This document shows positions 42,723 to 51,803 of a DNA stretch of 64,000 nucleotides, piece by piece. The notes beneath the pieces were generated by a model, which ran no database searches, had not been told where the DNA came from, and was given only the letters and a program-made list of their open reading frames with translations. Numbering within the stretch: the stretch's first letter is position 1; each line of letters starts with the position of its first letter. Made by a program: the position numbers and the translations under genes. The DNA comes from Haloferax sp046557615 (GTDB lineage: Archaea > Halobacteriota > Halobacteria > Halobacteriales > Haloferacaceae), in contig NZ_JBKIII010000002.1 in NCBI RefSeq assembly GCF_046557615.1, forward strand, positions 372,001 to 436,000, in the 5' to 3' direction.

Positions 42723-42953
42723 ATGGCAGAGACGCAGGATTCGCTGCTCACACGGAGCCGATTGCTCCTCATCGCAGTCGTGACGGCGGGCATCGTCGTA
42801 CCGGGACTGCTTCGCAGGTTCCTCGGCGAGGCCGGATACACTGACCTCGGCATGCTCGTGTTCGTCCTCGGCTACGCTGGGATGGTCGTCGTCGTCTGGT
42901 ATGGCTGGCTCCGCCCGCTCGACATCACCGGTCCCGAAGACCAGGAGTTCTGA
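42723..42953 (+). CDS. Small membrane protein
   Basis: 76 residues, two hydrophobic segments (LLLIAVVTAGIVVPGLLRRF and GMLVFVLGYAGMVVVVWYGW), cytoplasmic-looking acidic tail. Not recognised; the regular codon bias supports it being a real gene. Divergent from the Eis-like gene. Confidence 0.65.
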   Translation: MAETQDSLLTRSRLLLIAVVTAGIVVPGLLRRFLGEAGYTDLGMLVFVLGYAGMVVVVWYGWLRPLDITGPEDQEF

Positions 42954-43072
42954 GCGGCCACCCACCTGACAGTGCCGGTTGTGGCCGACTTCCGGCGACA
43001 CTGGGCGTGGACGCGAGGCAAACGAGAATAACGGAACTTTGATAGTCGATTCGCACCGACCCGAGAACAAGA

Positions 43073-43324
43073 ATGCTTCCGCTTCAGCTCATCGACAGTT
43101 TCCTGCTGAACTACAACATCGGGCAGGCGCTGTTGTTCGTGTTCATCCTAACGACGGTCGGGGCGCTCCCGCTGAAGTCCCAGCGCATCATCGGCATCAA
43201 CACCATCGTCTTCGGGCTCATCTTCATTTTGACCCCGGTTTCGCTTGCCAAGCCGCACTACCTCTTCCTCGGTATCGTGCTTCTCGTCGCTGGGCCGCTC
43301 CTCTACGTCACGGCCCGTCGCTGA
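43073..43324 (+). CDS. Small membrane protein
   Basis: 83 residues with three hydrophobic segments (IGQALLFVFILTTVGALPLK, IIGINTIVFGLIFILTPVSL, YLFLGIVLLVAGPLLYVTAR). No family recognised. Starts 120 bases after the previous small membrane protein on the same strand, perhaps one transcript. Confidence 0.68.
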   Translation: MLPLQLIDSFLLNYNIGQALLFVFILTTVGALPLKSQRIIGINTIVFGLIFILTPVSLAKPHYLFLGIVLLVAGPLLYVTARR

Positions 43325-43399
43325 ACCGCTCTCTTCTACCATCTACTCGTGATTCCCCAGAACGCGACGTTTAAACGATGACAACCGCAATCCCTCACT

Positions 43400-43930
43400 A
43401 TGTCTGAACCGCGCGTCCCCGGCGGTCGTGGGGCCGTCATGGACCTGCCCTGTGGCGAGCAAAAGCCCGTCCGAACGCTCGACCTCGGTCGTCGGGAGTT
43501 CGACTGCCCGTGCGGCGATTCGCACGCCGTCGTCATGGACGTTCACCCCGCAGACCGATTCCTCCCGGAGTTCCTCCTCGATGTCCTCCGCGAGGCTATC
43601 GAGACCACCAGCGAGGACATGCCCGAGTTCGGAACTGCACACCTGATGGGACTCGTCCTCGAAGAGTTTCCCCAGTCGGTCGTCTCCGAGGACGTTTCGG
43701 ACGACGGCGAAGTCGGCGCCGGAATCGTCTGGGTGACCGATTTCGATTCTCGAAGACTCCACGAAATCATCGTCGAACTCGTCGTCGAACTCATGGAACA
43801 CGCCGTGAGCCACGCCGACGACGAGGTCGCAGTCACGGAGTTCGAGCGACAGATGCTCGAATTCGACGTGAGCGAGTTCGTCGAAACCTATCGCGCCCAA
43901 CGCGACCTGGACCCCGAACCGTACATGTGA
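43400..43930 (+). CDS. Uncharacterised haloarchaeal protein (DUF5815-like)
   Basis: 176 residues. Cysteines in VMDLPCGEQKPVRTL and EFDCPCGDSHAVVMDVHPAD form a possible metal site (C...CxC). The remainder is helical and acidic (LLDVLREAIETTSEDMPEF, GTAHLMGLVLEEFPQSVVSE, EIIVELVVELMEHAVSHADD). Family name from memory; function unknown. Start supported by good codon use from ATG 43400. Confidence 0.78.
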   Translation: MSEPRVPGGRGAVMDLPCGEQKPVRTLDLGRREFDCPCGDSHAVVMDVHPADRFLPEFLLDVLREAIETTSEDMPEFGTAHLMGLVLEEFPQSVVSEDVSDDGEVGAGIVWVTDFDSRRLHEIIVELVVELMEHAVSHADDEVAVTEFERQMLEFDVSEFVETYRAQRDLDPEPYM

Positions 43931-43970
43931 ACTCGGCGGGGCGGTCCGCTCCCCCGAACGCAATCAACAC

Positions 43971-44015
43971 GGGCGCGGCCACCACGGGCGCGGCCACCAC
44001 GGACACGGCCACCAC
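43971..44015 (+). repeat. Three 15-bp tandem repeats
   Basis: Unit GGGCGCGGCCACCAC at 43971-43985 and 43986-44000, exact copies; a third at 44001-44015 differs at two bases (GGACACGGCCACCAC). They lie in the 111-base space between convergent genes, 27 bases before the S66 gene's stop. Confidence 0.85.
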
Positions 44016-44041
44016 GAACAACTCTCTCTGCGGCCGCTCTC

Positions 44042-45064
44042 CTAGTTGAATCGAATCCGTCTGACCGTCGGGTCTACGGTCACTTTCGCCCCGAGTGGGA
44101 ACGGTGCAATCGGTGAACAGTGCCCAAACTCGACGTCGAACACGGTGGTTGCATCGGGATTGTATTCGTCCAACACCCCGCAAATTTCGTCTCGCAACTG
44201 TTCGTCGTAGTCAGCAGGCGGTTCCCACTCCAGTTCCGGTGAGTTCGTCTGTGGCCGTCCAACGATGAGTCCCGAAAATCGTTCGAGTAATCCACGTTCG
44301 CCCATCGTCCTGAGCGTGTAGCGAACCTCTCGCGGGAGAGGTGTGTCTTCCGAGGTTTCGAGCGCCAAGACCGCCCCATCGAGGTCTTCGGAGTCCGGTA
44401 GATATCGCCCCGTCTGGAGGTGCCACTTGACGATTGCAAAGCACCCGCCCCAGACACGACCGGTGACAGTCTGGTCGCCATACCACGTTCGTCCGGTGTT
44501 CTCGTGCCACTCACGAGGCTCCTCTGTCTCGAAATCGAACCACTCGTCGGCCCACTCGGGCGCTGGCTCGACCACGCCGAACGACTCGTCGAAGAACGCG
44601 CGCCGGAGATATCGTTCGGTGTATGGGTGGATTTCCGGGTCTACCGTCAGCGTCGGGTGGAGGACTGCACCGTAACTGACGATGCCGTGTTTCCACAGGT
44701 AGAGCCGAAGGTTGTCGTTGTCGCTGAAGCCGTAGAATCGCGTCGGCGACGACGTGAGGCGCTTTTGGTCGAGGTGTTTCAACACGCGCAGTTGGTCGTC
44801 GCCACCAGTTACGGCGATGACGCCGCGAATCTCCGGGTCTTCGAACGCGCGCATGATGTCTTCTGCGCGCGCCTCGGGATTGTCGCGGAGCCATTCCCAG
44901 TCTTTCGTCGCCGTCTCGAAGGTGACGGGCTCCAACGAGAACGTCTCTCGAAGTCTGTCGCACGCGCGTTGAAGCTTCGAGTCGTCGATTGGACGCGACG
45001 GCGCGACGATGGCGATTTTGTCACCAGAACCCAACGGTGGCGGCGTCGTAAAGACCGGAAGCAT
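44042..45064 (-). CDS. S66-family peptidase (LD-carboxypeptidase-like)
   Basis: 340 residues. Motifs: DKIAIVAPSRPI at the N terminus, IRGVIAVTGGDDQLRVLKHL, YGFSDNDNLRLYLWKHG with the nucleophile-region Ser, and LVIGRPQTNSPELEWEPPA-like GLIVGRPQT plus FDVEFGHCSPIAPFPLGA with the C-terminal His. S66 enzymes cleave LD-peptides or microcin-type conjugates. Archaea lack murein, so the natural target is open; self-immunity to peptide-nucleotides is one possibility. Confidence 0.9.
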   Translation of the reverse strand: MLPVFTTPPPLGSGDKIAIVAPSRPIDDSKLQRACDRLRETFSLEPVTFETATKDWEWLRDNPEARAEDIMRAFEDPEIRGVIAVTGGDDQLRVLKHLDQKRLTSSPTRFYGFSDNDNLRLYLWKHGIVSYGAVLHPTLTVDPEIHPYTERYLRRAFFDESFGVVEPAPEWADEWFDFETEEPREWHENTGRTWYGDQTVTGRVWGGCFAIVKWHLQTGRYLPDSEDLDGAVLALETSEDTPLPREVRYTLRTMGERGLLERFSGLIVGRPQTNSPELEWEPPADYDEQLRDEICGVLDEYNPDATTVFDVEFGHCSPIAPFPLGAKVTVDPTVRRIRFN

Positions 45065-45209
45065 GGCCAGTGTCTACACAGAACCGCCTCAAAAGCCTTC
45101 CTCGGGCGACTATTCGATACTTTAGCACATATTGCGAAAATCGTAACTCGATTTCGGACCTCGTAATTTTTCGCCGGACTTATTACGATGTGCGGACTCA
45201 AAACCGACG

Positions 45210-48200
45210 ATGACCGACGAGGACACCCAACCCGGTACACCGGCAAACGCCGACGACCGGACTATTTTGCTCATCGGAAGTGGCCCGATCCAGATTGGAC
45301 AAGCGGCGGAATTCGACTACTCCGGCGCACAGGCCTGCCGCGCCCTTCGAGAGGAGGGGGCACGAGTCGTCCTCGTCAACTCCAATCCCGCGACCATCAT
45401 GACGGACCCGGAGATGGCCGACAAGGTGTACATCGAACCTATCAACACCGAAGCCATCGCCGAAATCATCCGCAAAGAGCGCCCTGACGGCGTCATTGCG
45501 GGACTCGGTGGACAGACGGGATTGAACGTCACCGCGGAGTTGGCAGAAGAGGGCGTCTTGGACGAGTTCGACGTGGAAATCATGGGCACGCCGCTGGATA
45601 CCATCTACGCGACCGAAGACCGCGACCTGTTCCGCGAGCGCATGCGGAAAATCGGCCAGCCCGTTCCCCGTTCGACCACCATCGTACTCGAAGACGGCGA
45701 ACAGGTTTCGAACATCACCGAAGCCGCACTCACAGAGCGCGTCGAGGAAGCGGTCGATTCGGTCGGCGGCCTCCCCGTCATCTCGCGGACGACCTACACG
45801 CTCGGTGGCTCCGGTTCTGGTGTCGTCTCGGAGATGGACGAACTCCTCGCCCGCGTTCGCAAGGGGCTTCGCCTCTCGCGCAACAATGAGGTCCTCATCA
45901 CCGAGTCCATCGCTGGCTGGGTCGAACTCGAATACGAGGTGATGCGCGACGCCGACGACTCGTGTATCATCATCTGCAACATGGAGAACATCGACCCGAT
46001 GGGGATTCACACGGGCGAATCCACCGTCGTCACTCCATCGCAGGTTATCCCCGACGAAGGCCACCAGGAGATGCGTAACGCCGCGCTCGAAGTCATCCGT
46101 GAACTCGGAATTCAGGGTGGCTGTAACATCCAGTTCGCGTGGCACGACGACGGCACACCCGGCGGCGAATACCGCGTCGTCGAGGTGAACCCACGTGTCT
46201 CGCGCTCGTCGGCGCTCGCATCCAAAGCGACTGGTTACCCAATCGCCCGCGTGACCGCGAAGGTCGCACTCGGCAAGCGCCTCCACGAGATTACGAACGA
46301 GATTACCGGCGAAACGACTGCAGCCTTCGAACCCGCAATCGACTACGTGGTAACGAAGGTCCCGCGCTGGCCCAAGGACAAGTTCGGCGACGTGGACTTC
46401 GAACTCTCCACGGCGATGAAATCCACGGGTGAGGCCATGGCAATCGGTCGGACCTTCGAAGAATCACTCTTGAAGGCGCTTCGCTCGTCTGAGTACGACC
46501 CCGCCGCCGAGTGGGACGAAATCTCCGACGACGAACTCGAATCGGAGTACCTCGTCAAACCGACGCCTGACCGCCCGTACGCCATGTTCGAGGCGTTCGA
46601 ACGCGGCTACTCGGTCGAAGAAGTCGTCGAACTCACCGACATTCACGAGTGGTACGTCGAGCGCTTCAGCCGTGTCGTCGAATCCGTCGAGGACGCCGCA
46701 GAAGGTGACTTCGCCGCGGCTGCCTCCGCAGGCCACACGAACGCCAGCATCGCCGAAGCAACCGGCGAAACCGTCGATACCGTCGAACAGAACGTCCCCG
46801 GTCGCGTCTACAAACAGGTGGACACCTGTGCGGGCGAGTTCGCCGCACAGACGCCGTATTACTACTCCTCACGCAAGCCGGAGTTCTTCCGCGGGCCGTT
46901 CGAAGGCGACGCCGCAGGCAACGAACTCCGCGTGGACCGCGACATGGAGAGCGTCGTCGTGGTCGGCGGCGGCCCGATTCGTATCGGACAAGGTGTGGAG
47001 TTCGACTACTGTGCGGTCCACGCTGTCCAAGCACTCCGCGAGGAGGGCATCGACGCACACGTGGTCAACAACAACCCCGAAACTGTCTCGACCGACTACG
47101 ACACGTCTGATGGACTGTTCTTCGAGCCAATCACGAACGAAGAGGTCGCAGACGTCATCGAAGCCATCGACGCCGACGGCGTGATGGTCCAGTTCGGTGG
47201 GCAGACCTCGGTCAACATCGGCCACGGACTCGAAGCCGAACTCAATCGCCGTGGCGTCGAGTGTGAAATCCTCGGAACCACTGTGGACGCGATGGACCTC
47301 GCAGAAGACCGTGACCGCTTCAACCGTCTCATGGATGACATCGGCGTCCTCCAACCCGAGGGTGGCTCTGCGACCAGCGAAGACGAGGCACTCGAACTCG
47401 CCAACGACATCGGCTACCCCGTACTCGTCCGCCCATCGTACGTCCTCGGCGGGCGCGCGATGGACGTGGTCCACTCCGACGACGAGTTGAAGGAGTACAT
47501 CGAGGAGGCAGTCCGTGTCTCGCCCGACAAGCCGATTCTCATCGACCAGTTCCTCGCCGACGGCGTCGAACTCGACGTTGACGCAGTGTGCGACGGCGAA
47601 CGCGTCCTCATCGGTGGCGTGATGGAACACGTCGAAGCCGCTGGCATTCACTCCGGTGACTCCGCGTGTATGATTCCGCCGCGCTCGCTCGACGACGAGA
47701 CCATGGAACGCGTCCGCGAAGTCACCGAAGACATCGCAAAGGCACTCGAAACGGTCGGGCTGATGAACGTCCAACTCGCCGTCAAGGATGGCGACGTGTA
47801 CGTTCTCGAAGCCAACCCGCGCTCTTCGCGCACAGTGCCGTTCGTCTCGAAAGCGACGGGCGTCCCAATCGCCAAACTCGCCGCGAAGGTCATGGCCGGA
47901 CAGACGTTGGACGAACTCGGAGTCGAAGAACAGATTCCCGAGCAAGTTTCGGTCAAAGAAGTCGTCTTGCCGTTCGACCGCCTGCCGGGTTCGGACCCGC
48001 GCCTCGGCCCGGAGATGAAGTCCACGGGTGAGGTCATGGGGACGGCGACGACGTTCGCCAAAGCCTACGAGAAGGCCCAGGCCGCCGCAAACGACCCGAT
48101 TCCCGCAGACGGGATGGTCCTCGTTGACCTCGCAGACGAAGAGTTCCCCGGTGCCGACACCGACGCAGGACAGGAACTCCTGGATGCGTTCGATGAGTAC

Positions 48201-48443
48201 TACGACGTGGTCCAACCCGGCGAGATGGACGACCTCGTTGCGACGCTCCGCGAGGGTGCAATCGACTTCGTGGTCTCGCGTGACCGCGCGATTCTGACCG
48301 AGTGTGTCGAAGAAGAGGTCACCTACTTCTCGACGCTCGCCTCGGCGAAGGCGGCACTCGAAGCACGCGCTGCGGCTGACGAACCAATCGATGTAGCACC
48401 CGTCTCCGAACGCCCGCGCACCGTCGCCAACTGGGGACAGTAA
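45210..48443 (+). CDS. carB: Carbamoyl-phosphate synthase large subunit
   Basis: 1077 residues, full length. Makes carbamoyl phosphate for pyrimidines and arginine. Two ATP-grasp halves: first (~15-545) with GSGPIQIGQAAEFDYSGAQA, second (~575-930) with GGGPIRIGQGVEFDYCAVHA; FAWHDDGTPGGEYRVVEVNP and VYVLEANPRSSRTVPFVSKA provide Mg/ATP residues. The C-terminal MGS regulatory domain is at ~945-1060. carA is not adjacent. TTATTA about 30 bases before the ATG is a likely TATA box. Confidence 0.97.
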   Translation: MTDEDTQPGTPANADDRTILLIGSGPIQIGQAAEFDYSGAQACRALREEGARVVLVNSNPATIMTDPEMADKVYIEPINTEAIAEIIRKERPDGVIAGLGGQTGLNVTAELAEEGVLDEFDVEIMGTPLDTIYATEDRDLFRERMRKIGQPVPRSTTIVLEDGEQVSNITEAALTERVEEAVDSVGGLPVISRTTYTLGGSGSGVVSEMDELLARVRKGLRLSRNNEVLITESIAGWVELEYEVMRDADDSCIIICNMENIDPMGIHTGESTVVTPSQVIPDEGHQEMRNAALEVIRELGIQGGCNIQFAWHDDGTPGGEYRVVEVNPRVSRSSALASKATGYPIARVTAKVALGKRLHEITNEITGETTAAFEPAIDYVVTKVPRWPKDKFGDVDFELSTAMKSTGEAMAIGRTFEESLLKALRSSEYDPAAEWDEISDDELESEYLVKPTPDRPYAMFEAFERGYSVEEVVELTDIHEWYVERFSRVVESVEDAAEGDFAAAASAGHTNASIAEATGETVDTVEQNVPGRVYKQVDTCAGEFAAQTPYYYSSRKPEFFRGPFEGDAAGNELRVDRDMESVVVVGGGPIRIGQGVEFDYCAVHAVQALREEGIDAHVVNNNPETVSTDYDTSDGLFFEPITNEEVADVIEAIDADGVMVQFGGQTSVNIGHGLEAELNRRGVECEILGTTVDAMDLAEDRDRFNRLMDDIGVLQPEGGSATSEDEALELANDIGYPVLVRPSYVLGGRAMDVVHSDDELKEYIEEAVRVSPDKPILIDQFLADGVELDVDAVCDGERVLIGGVMEHVEAAGIHSGDSACMIPPRSLDDETMERVREVTEDIAKALETVGLMNVQLAVKDGDVYVLEANPRSSRTVPFVSKATGVPIAKLAAKVMAGQTLDELGVEEQIPEQVSVKEVVLPFDRLPGSDPRLGPEMKSTGEVMGTATTFAKAYEKAQAAANDPIPADGMVLVDLADEEFPGADTDAGQELLDAFDEYYDVVQPGEMDDLVATLREGAIDFVVSRDRAILTECVEEEVTYFSTLASAKAALEARAAADEPIDVAPVSERPRTVANWGQ

Positions 48444-48535
48444 GCCTTCTACACGGGGTCGGACTCGACTGTTCCCGACGCCGTTATCTCCTCACGTGCG
48501 CTACTAACTAGCACGGTTGGTGTCGACTGGGGATT

Positions 48536-48550
48536 GGTGACCTGGTCACC
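48536..48550. promoter_or_regulatory. Perfect palindrome GGTGACC-T-GGTCACC
   Basis: Seven-base arms with a one-base centre, in the 197-base space between carB and the SDR gene. It lies 63 bases upstream of the likely SDR TATA box (TTATTG, 48613-48618). Also 23 bases upstream of another TATA-like CTTATTCG at 48573. Confidence 0.45.
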
Positions 48551-48640
48551 CACTTACGAAACCGACGCCAACCTTATTCGGTGCGTGCGGACTTTTGTCG
48601 CGTTCACGAAGGTTATTGAGCCTCGGTCCTACATACGCCC

Positions 48641-49363
48641 ATGACACAGACTGGCATGCGCGTCCTCGTGGCGGGCGCGACTGGCCGAACCGGACGAGTC
48701 GTCCTCGCCCGGCTCGCCGAGACAGCCGCCACCGTTCGAGCGTTCACACGCGATGCCGACGCGCGCGACGACCTGTTGGCACAGGGTGCTGACGAGGTCG
48801 TCGTCGGCGACTTACTCGACGCCGAAGACGCACAGGAGGCGGTCGTCGGCGTCGATGCAGTCATCTCCGTGGTCGGTTCGACACCCGGCATCGACGCGAT
48901 TCGTGGCAACCTCGTCGATGGCGACGGTATCATCAACCTCATCGATGCGGCCACTGCCGCCGGTGTCTCTCGATTCGTTCTCTGTTCTTCCATCGGTGTT
49001 GGTGACTCCAAAGATGGGATTCCGCTGTCGATGCGTGCGATACTCACCGCTGCAGGCGTGCTTTCTGCCAAGAAACAGAGCGAATCTCGTCTCCGCGACT
49101 CGTCGCTCATCCATACGATTATTCGCCCCGGAGCGCTCACCGACGCGCCCGCGACAGGCGAGATTCTCGTCGGCGAGGGCGGCGACTCCGTAAGCGGCAG
49201 TATTCCCCGCGCAGATGTCGCGGACGTCCTCGTCCGCTCGCTCTTTACCGAAGCAACCGAGAATCGTACCTTCGAAATCGTCTCACGACTCGGCCTTCGA
49301 AACTCGCCGAACCGACTTGTCGAACTGCCGTGGGGCGGGCCGTCGGTCGAACCCGCCGATTAA
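48641..49363 (+). CDS. NAD(P)-binding SDR/NmrA-like protein
   Basis: 240 residues from ATG 48641 (ATG 48656 also possible). Rossmann motif VLVAGATGRTGRVVLARLAE; then VVVGDLLDAEDAQEAVVGVD and RFVLCSSIGVGDSKDG, where the SDR Ser is present but the YxxxK pair is replaced by a KKQSE segment. So likely an atypical SDR binding NADPH, as sensor or reductase. Its end overlaps nadK by four bases, convergent. Confidence 0.85.
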   Translation: MTQTGMRVLVAGATGRTGRVVLARLAETAATVRAFTRDADARDDLLAQGADEVVVGDLLDAEDAQEAVVGVDAVISVVGSTPGIDAIRGNLVDGDGIINLIDAATAAGVSRFVLCSSIGVGDSKDGIPLSMRAILTAAGVLSAKKQSESRLRDSSLIHTIIRPGALTDAPATGEILVGEGGDSVSGSIPRADVADVLVRSLFTEATENRTFEIVSRLGLRNSPNRLVELPWGGPSVEPAD

Positions 49364-50181
49364 TCGAGTTTTCCTAACGCTTGGAAGAAGTCAGACGTCG
49401 GCCCCGCCAGTCGCACCGGCGACTCCGAAGGTTCGATTCGAATCGACGCCGGTGAGTCGATAGACCGCCGGGTTCGCCCATCGCCGACGACGACGGCCGA
49501 CGGTGCGTCTTCGACGGTGACGGTGACCGTTGCATCGCGTGGGACGACGAGCGGTGGCATGCCATCTGCGGCGGCCATCTCGGTGATGACGAGTCCTTCC
49601 ACGCCGGGATGGACGAGCGGGCCACCTTCGCTGAGGTTGTATGCGGTACTCCCTGCCGGAGTCGAAACGAGGACGCCATCGGCGTGACCGCTCGAATACA
49701 CCGACCCGTTGACGCGAATCTCGAAGGTCGCCCCACCGCCGTGGCCGCGTCGCGGGCCGTGGATGACGACTTCGTTCATCGAGGGATGCATCTCCCAGTC
49801 GTCGCCGCGGGCGACGATGCGCGGGACATCACGAATCGTTTGGTCACCAGCGCGGAACGCGGCGACTTCTTCGAGGACGGTCTGAAGTGCGTCTTCGGGC
49901 GAGACGGCGTTCAAAAAGCCGACTTCGCCGAGGTTGACACCGACGATTGGGACGCCGTCCGACCCGTGGGCGGCGTAGAGAAACGTTCCGTCGCCGCCGA
50001 TGCTCACCACGAGGTCACACTCGTGGAACGTCTCGACGGGGACGCCCGAGCGGTCGAGCGCCGCCGCGGTTGCCTCGTCGAATCGGACTTCGACATCGAC
50101 CTTCGAGAGCGCCTTGCGCATGTCTCTGGCGAGGGTGGCGGCCTGCCTGTTGCCCTTCTGCGCGACGATGCCGACGTTCAT
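49360..50181 (-). CDS. nadK: NAD kinase
   Basis: 273 residues from the ATG at 50179-50181. Phosphorylates NAD to NADP. Motifs: LVVSIGGDGTFLYAAH (GGDG), VGVNLGEVGFLNAV, NEVVIHGPRRGH and VLVSTPAGSTAYNLSEGGPL, followed by the C-terminal beta domain (VTVTVEDAPSAVVVGDGRTR). Start chosen at MNVGIVAQKGN because it begins the conserved fold. Confidence 0.95.
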   Translation of the reverse strand: MNVGIVAQKGNRQAATLARDMRKALSKVDVEVRFDEATAAALDRSGVPVETFHECDLVVSIGGDGTFLYAAHGSDGVPIVGVNLGEVGFLNAVSPEDALQTVLEEVAAFRAGDQTIRDVPRIVARGDDWEMHPSMNEVVIHGPRRGHGGGATFEIRVNGSVYSSGHADGVLVSTPAGSTAYNLSEGGPLVHPGVEGLVITEMAAADGMPPLVVPRDATVTVTVEDAPSAVVVGDGRTRRSIDSPASIRIEPSESPVRLAGPTSDFFQALGKLD

Positions 50182-50320
50182 AACCCGCGGTTTGACGCGC
50201 CCGACAAAAAACACACCGTCATGCTCGTCCGACACTACGAGAAACGTTCATGACGCTCGCTCCCGACGTTGAGGTGATGGCAGGCACCGAAGCAGGCGAC
50301 ACCGTCATCTGGTGGTCCCC

Positions 50321-51430
50321 GTGAGCGACGATGACGACTGGTTCGAGCGTGCACTCCGCGAGGGCGAAGGCGACGACGCTGACGCCGAAACCGAGGCAGA
50401 CCCCGAAGTCTCCGACACCCCAGAATCCGATACCGACGCAACCACTGACGCGGCCCACACGTCTGATGCCGACGCAGACGAGGGATGGGACGAACCCTCC
50501 ACAGCGGAGACTGTGGAGTTCGACACAGCAGCGAGCGCGTCAGACGAAGCAGACGGCGACAACCCGTTTGCGATAGACTTCGAAACCGCGTTCGAGAACG
50601 CGCCCGACCCGAACGGATTCGACATGGACGCCATGGGTGCAGACGGCCCCCAAGATTCGGACGAAGTGTTCGGCTTCGGCGAGACGACCCAACCAGAGGC
50701 GCCGTCGTTCGACGACGAAGATTTCGAGTCCAACATCGACCGCATCGACACCGGTATCGAGGGGTTAGACGACATGATTCTCGGTGGCGTTCCCAAACGC
50801 TCGCTCATGGTGACGATTGGGAGCGCCGGGACGGGTAAGACCACCTTTGGCCTCCAGTTCCTCTACGAAGCGATGAAAAACGGCGGCAGCGGCGTGTACA
50901 TCACGCTCGAAGAGAGCCGTCGCCGCATCCTCGATACGGCCGAAGAGAAAGGCTGGCCGTTCGGCGAGTACGAAGACGACGGCCAACTGGCAATCGTCGA
51001 CCTCGACCCCGTCGAGATGGCAAACAGCCTTTCGAGCATCCGAAACGACCTCCCGCGACTCGTCGATGACTTCGGGGCGGACCGTCTCGTCCTCGACTCG
51101 GTGTCGCTCTTGGAGATGATGTACGACCACCCGTCGAAACGCCGTAGCGAGGTGTTCAACTTCGCCCGCGCGCTGAAAGACGCAGGTGTGACGACGATGC
51201 TCACCTCCGAAGCGAGCCGAGAAAACCCATACGCGTCTCGTCACGGCATCGTCGAATATCTCTCGGATGCGGTGTTCATCCTCCAGTACGTCCGCCCCGA
51301 CGACTTCCGCGAAACCCGACTCGCAATCGAGATTCAGAAGATACGCGACGCCAACCACTCTCGCGAGACCAAACCCTACGAACTCACGAACGAGGGGATT
51401 AGCGTCTATCGACAGGCGAATATCTTCTAA
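50321..51430 (+). CDS. RAD55/KaiC-like ATPase with acidic N-terminal extension
   Basis: 369 residues from GTG 50321; a GTG at 50312 would add three residues. Residues 1-140 are very rich in Asp, Glu, Ala and Thr and probably disordered. The RecA-like ATPase follows: DRIDTGIEGLDDMILGGVPK, Walker A GSAGTGKTTFGLQF near residue 168, YITLEESRRRILDTAEEKGW, Walker B DRLVLDSVSLLEMM, EASRENPYASRHGIVEYLSD. Single-domain KaiC/RadA-related proteins serve as signalling ATPases; the partner is unknown. Confidence 0.88.
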   Translation: MSDDDDWFERALREGEGDDADAETEADPEVSDTPESDTDATTDAAHTSDADADEGWDEPSTAETVEFDTAASASDEADGDNPFAIDFETAFENAPDPNGFDMDAMGADGPQDSDEVFGFGETTQPEAPSFDDEDFESNIDRIDTGIEGLDDMILGGVPKRSLMVTIGSAGTGKTTFGLQFLYEAMKNGGSGVYITLEESRRRILDTAEEKGWPFGEYEDDGQLAIVDLDPVEMANSLSSIRNDLPRLVDDFGADRLVLDSVSLLEMMYDHPSKRRSEVFNFARALKDAGVTTMLTSEASRENPYASRHGIVEYLSDAVFILQYVRPDDFRETRLAIEIQKIRDANHSRETKPYELTNEGISVYRQANIF

Positions 51431-51448
51431 CGTCTCTCCAACTCTCGC

Positions 51449-51604
51449 TTAGGCGCTCGGGATGTCTTCGAACGAGTCGAATTTCTCCCAACACTCACAG
51501 GCCAAATCGTCTAACGAGGTTACTTCGTCCGGGAGACTGCTGAGCGACATCCCACTCACCTCTTCACACGCCTTCGTGTGAACCGAAAAATCATCGCTCG
51601 ACAT
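51449..51604 (-). CDS. Small acidic protein of unknown function
   Basis: 51 residues from the ATG at 51602-51604 to TAA at 51449-51451. Reads MSSDDFSVHTKACEEVSG, then LPDEVTSLDDLACECWEKFD. Three Cys, no strict CxxC pair. Codon choice is less biased than in large genes, and no known family is recognised. It may be a haloarchaeal microprotein; convergent with the RAD55-like gene. Confidence 0.5.
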   Translation of the reverse strand: MSSDDFSVHTKACEEVSGMSLSSLPDEVTSLDDLACECWEKFDSFEDIPSA

Positions 51605-51803
51605 CACGAACATACGATATCATTCAGTGGTAGCGTTCGCACCTATTTGATTGTTAGTCACATCCGACAGCAGGGTATTTCTGGGAGTGACAGTTTCTGG
51701 GCCCAACAGTATCGTCTGACTCACCTGTTCGCGTTTGCGTCGCTCGCTGTTCGCCGTCGAACGGGTGGGAGAAGTACGTAGAACGTGCCCGAGGCGTTCT
51801 GCG

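Noticed and set aside
43931..44040. Lost His-rich or Ala/Thr-rich tail of the DUF5815-like protein encoded by the 15-bp repeats
   Set aside because: The stop at 43928-43930 follows a complete-looking C terminus and the downstream frames give only low-complexity peptide, so a broken gene is not supported.
46869..48215. 448-codon minus-strand frame
   Set aside because: Antisense to the second half of carB, which is intact and conserved.
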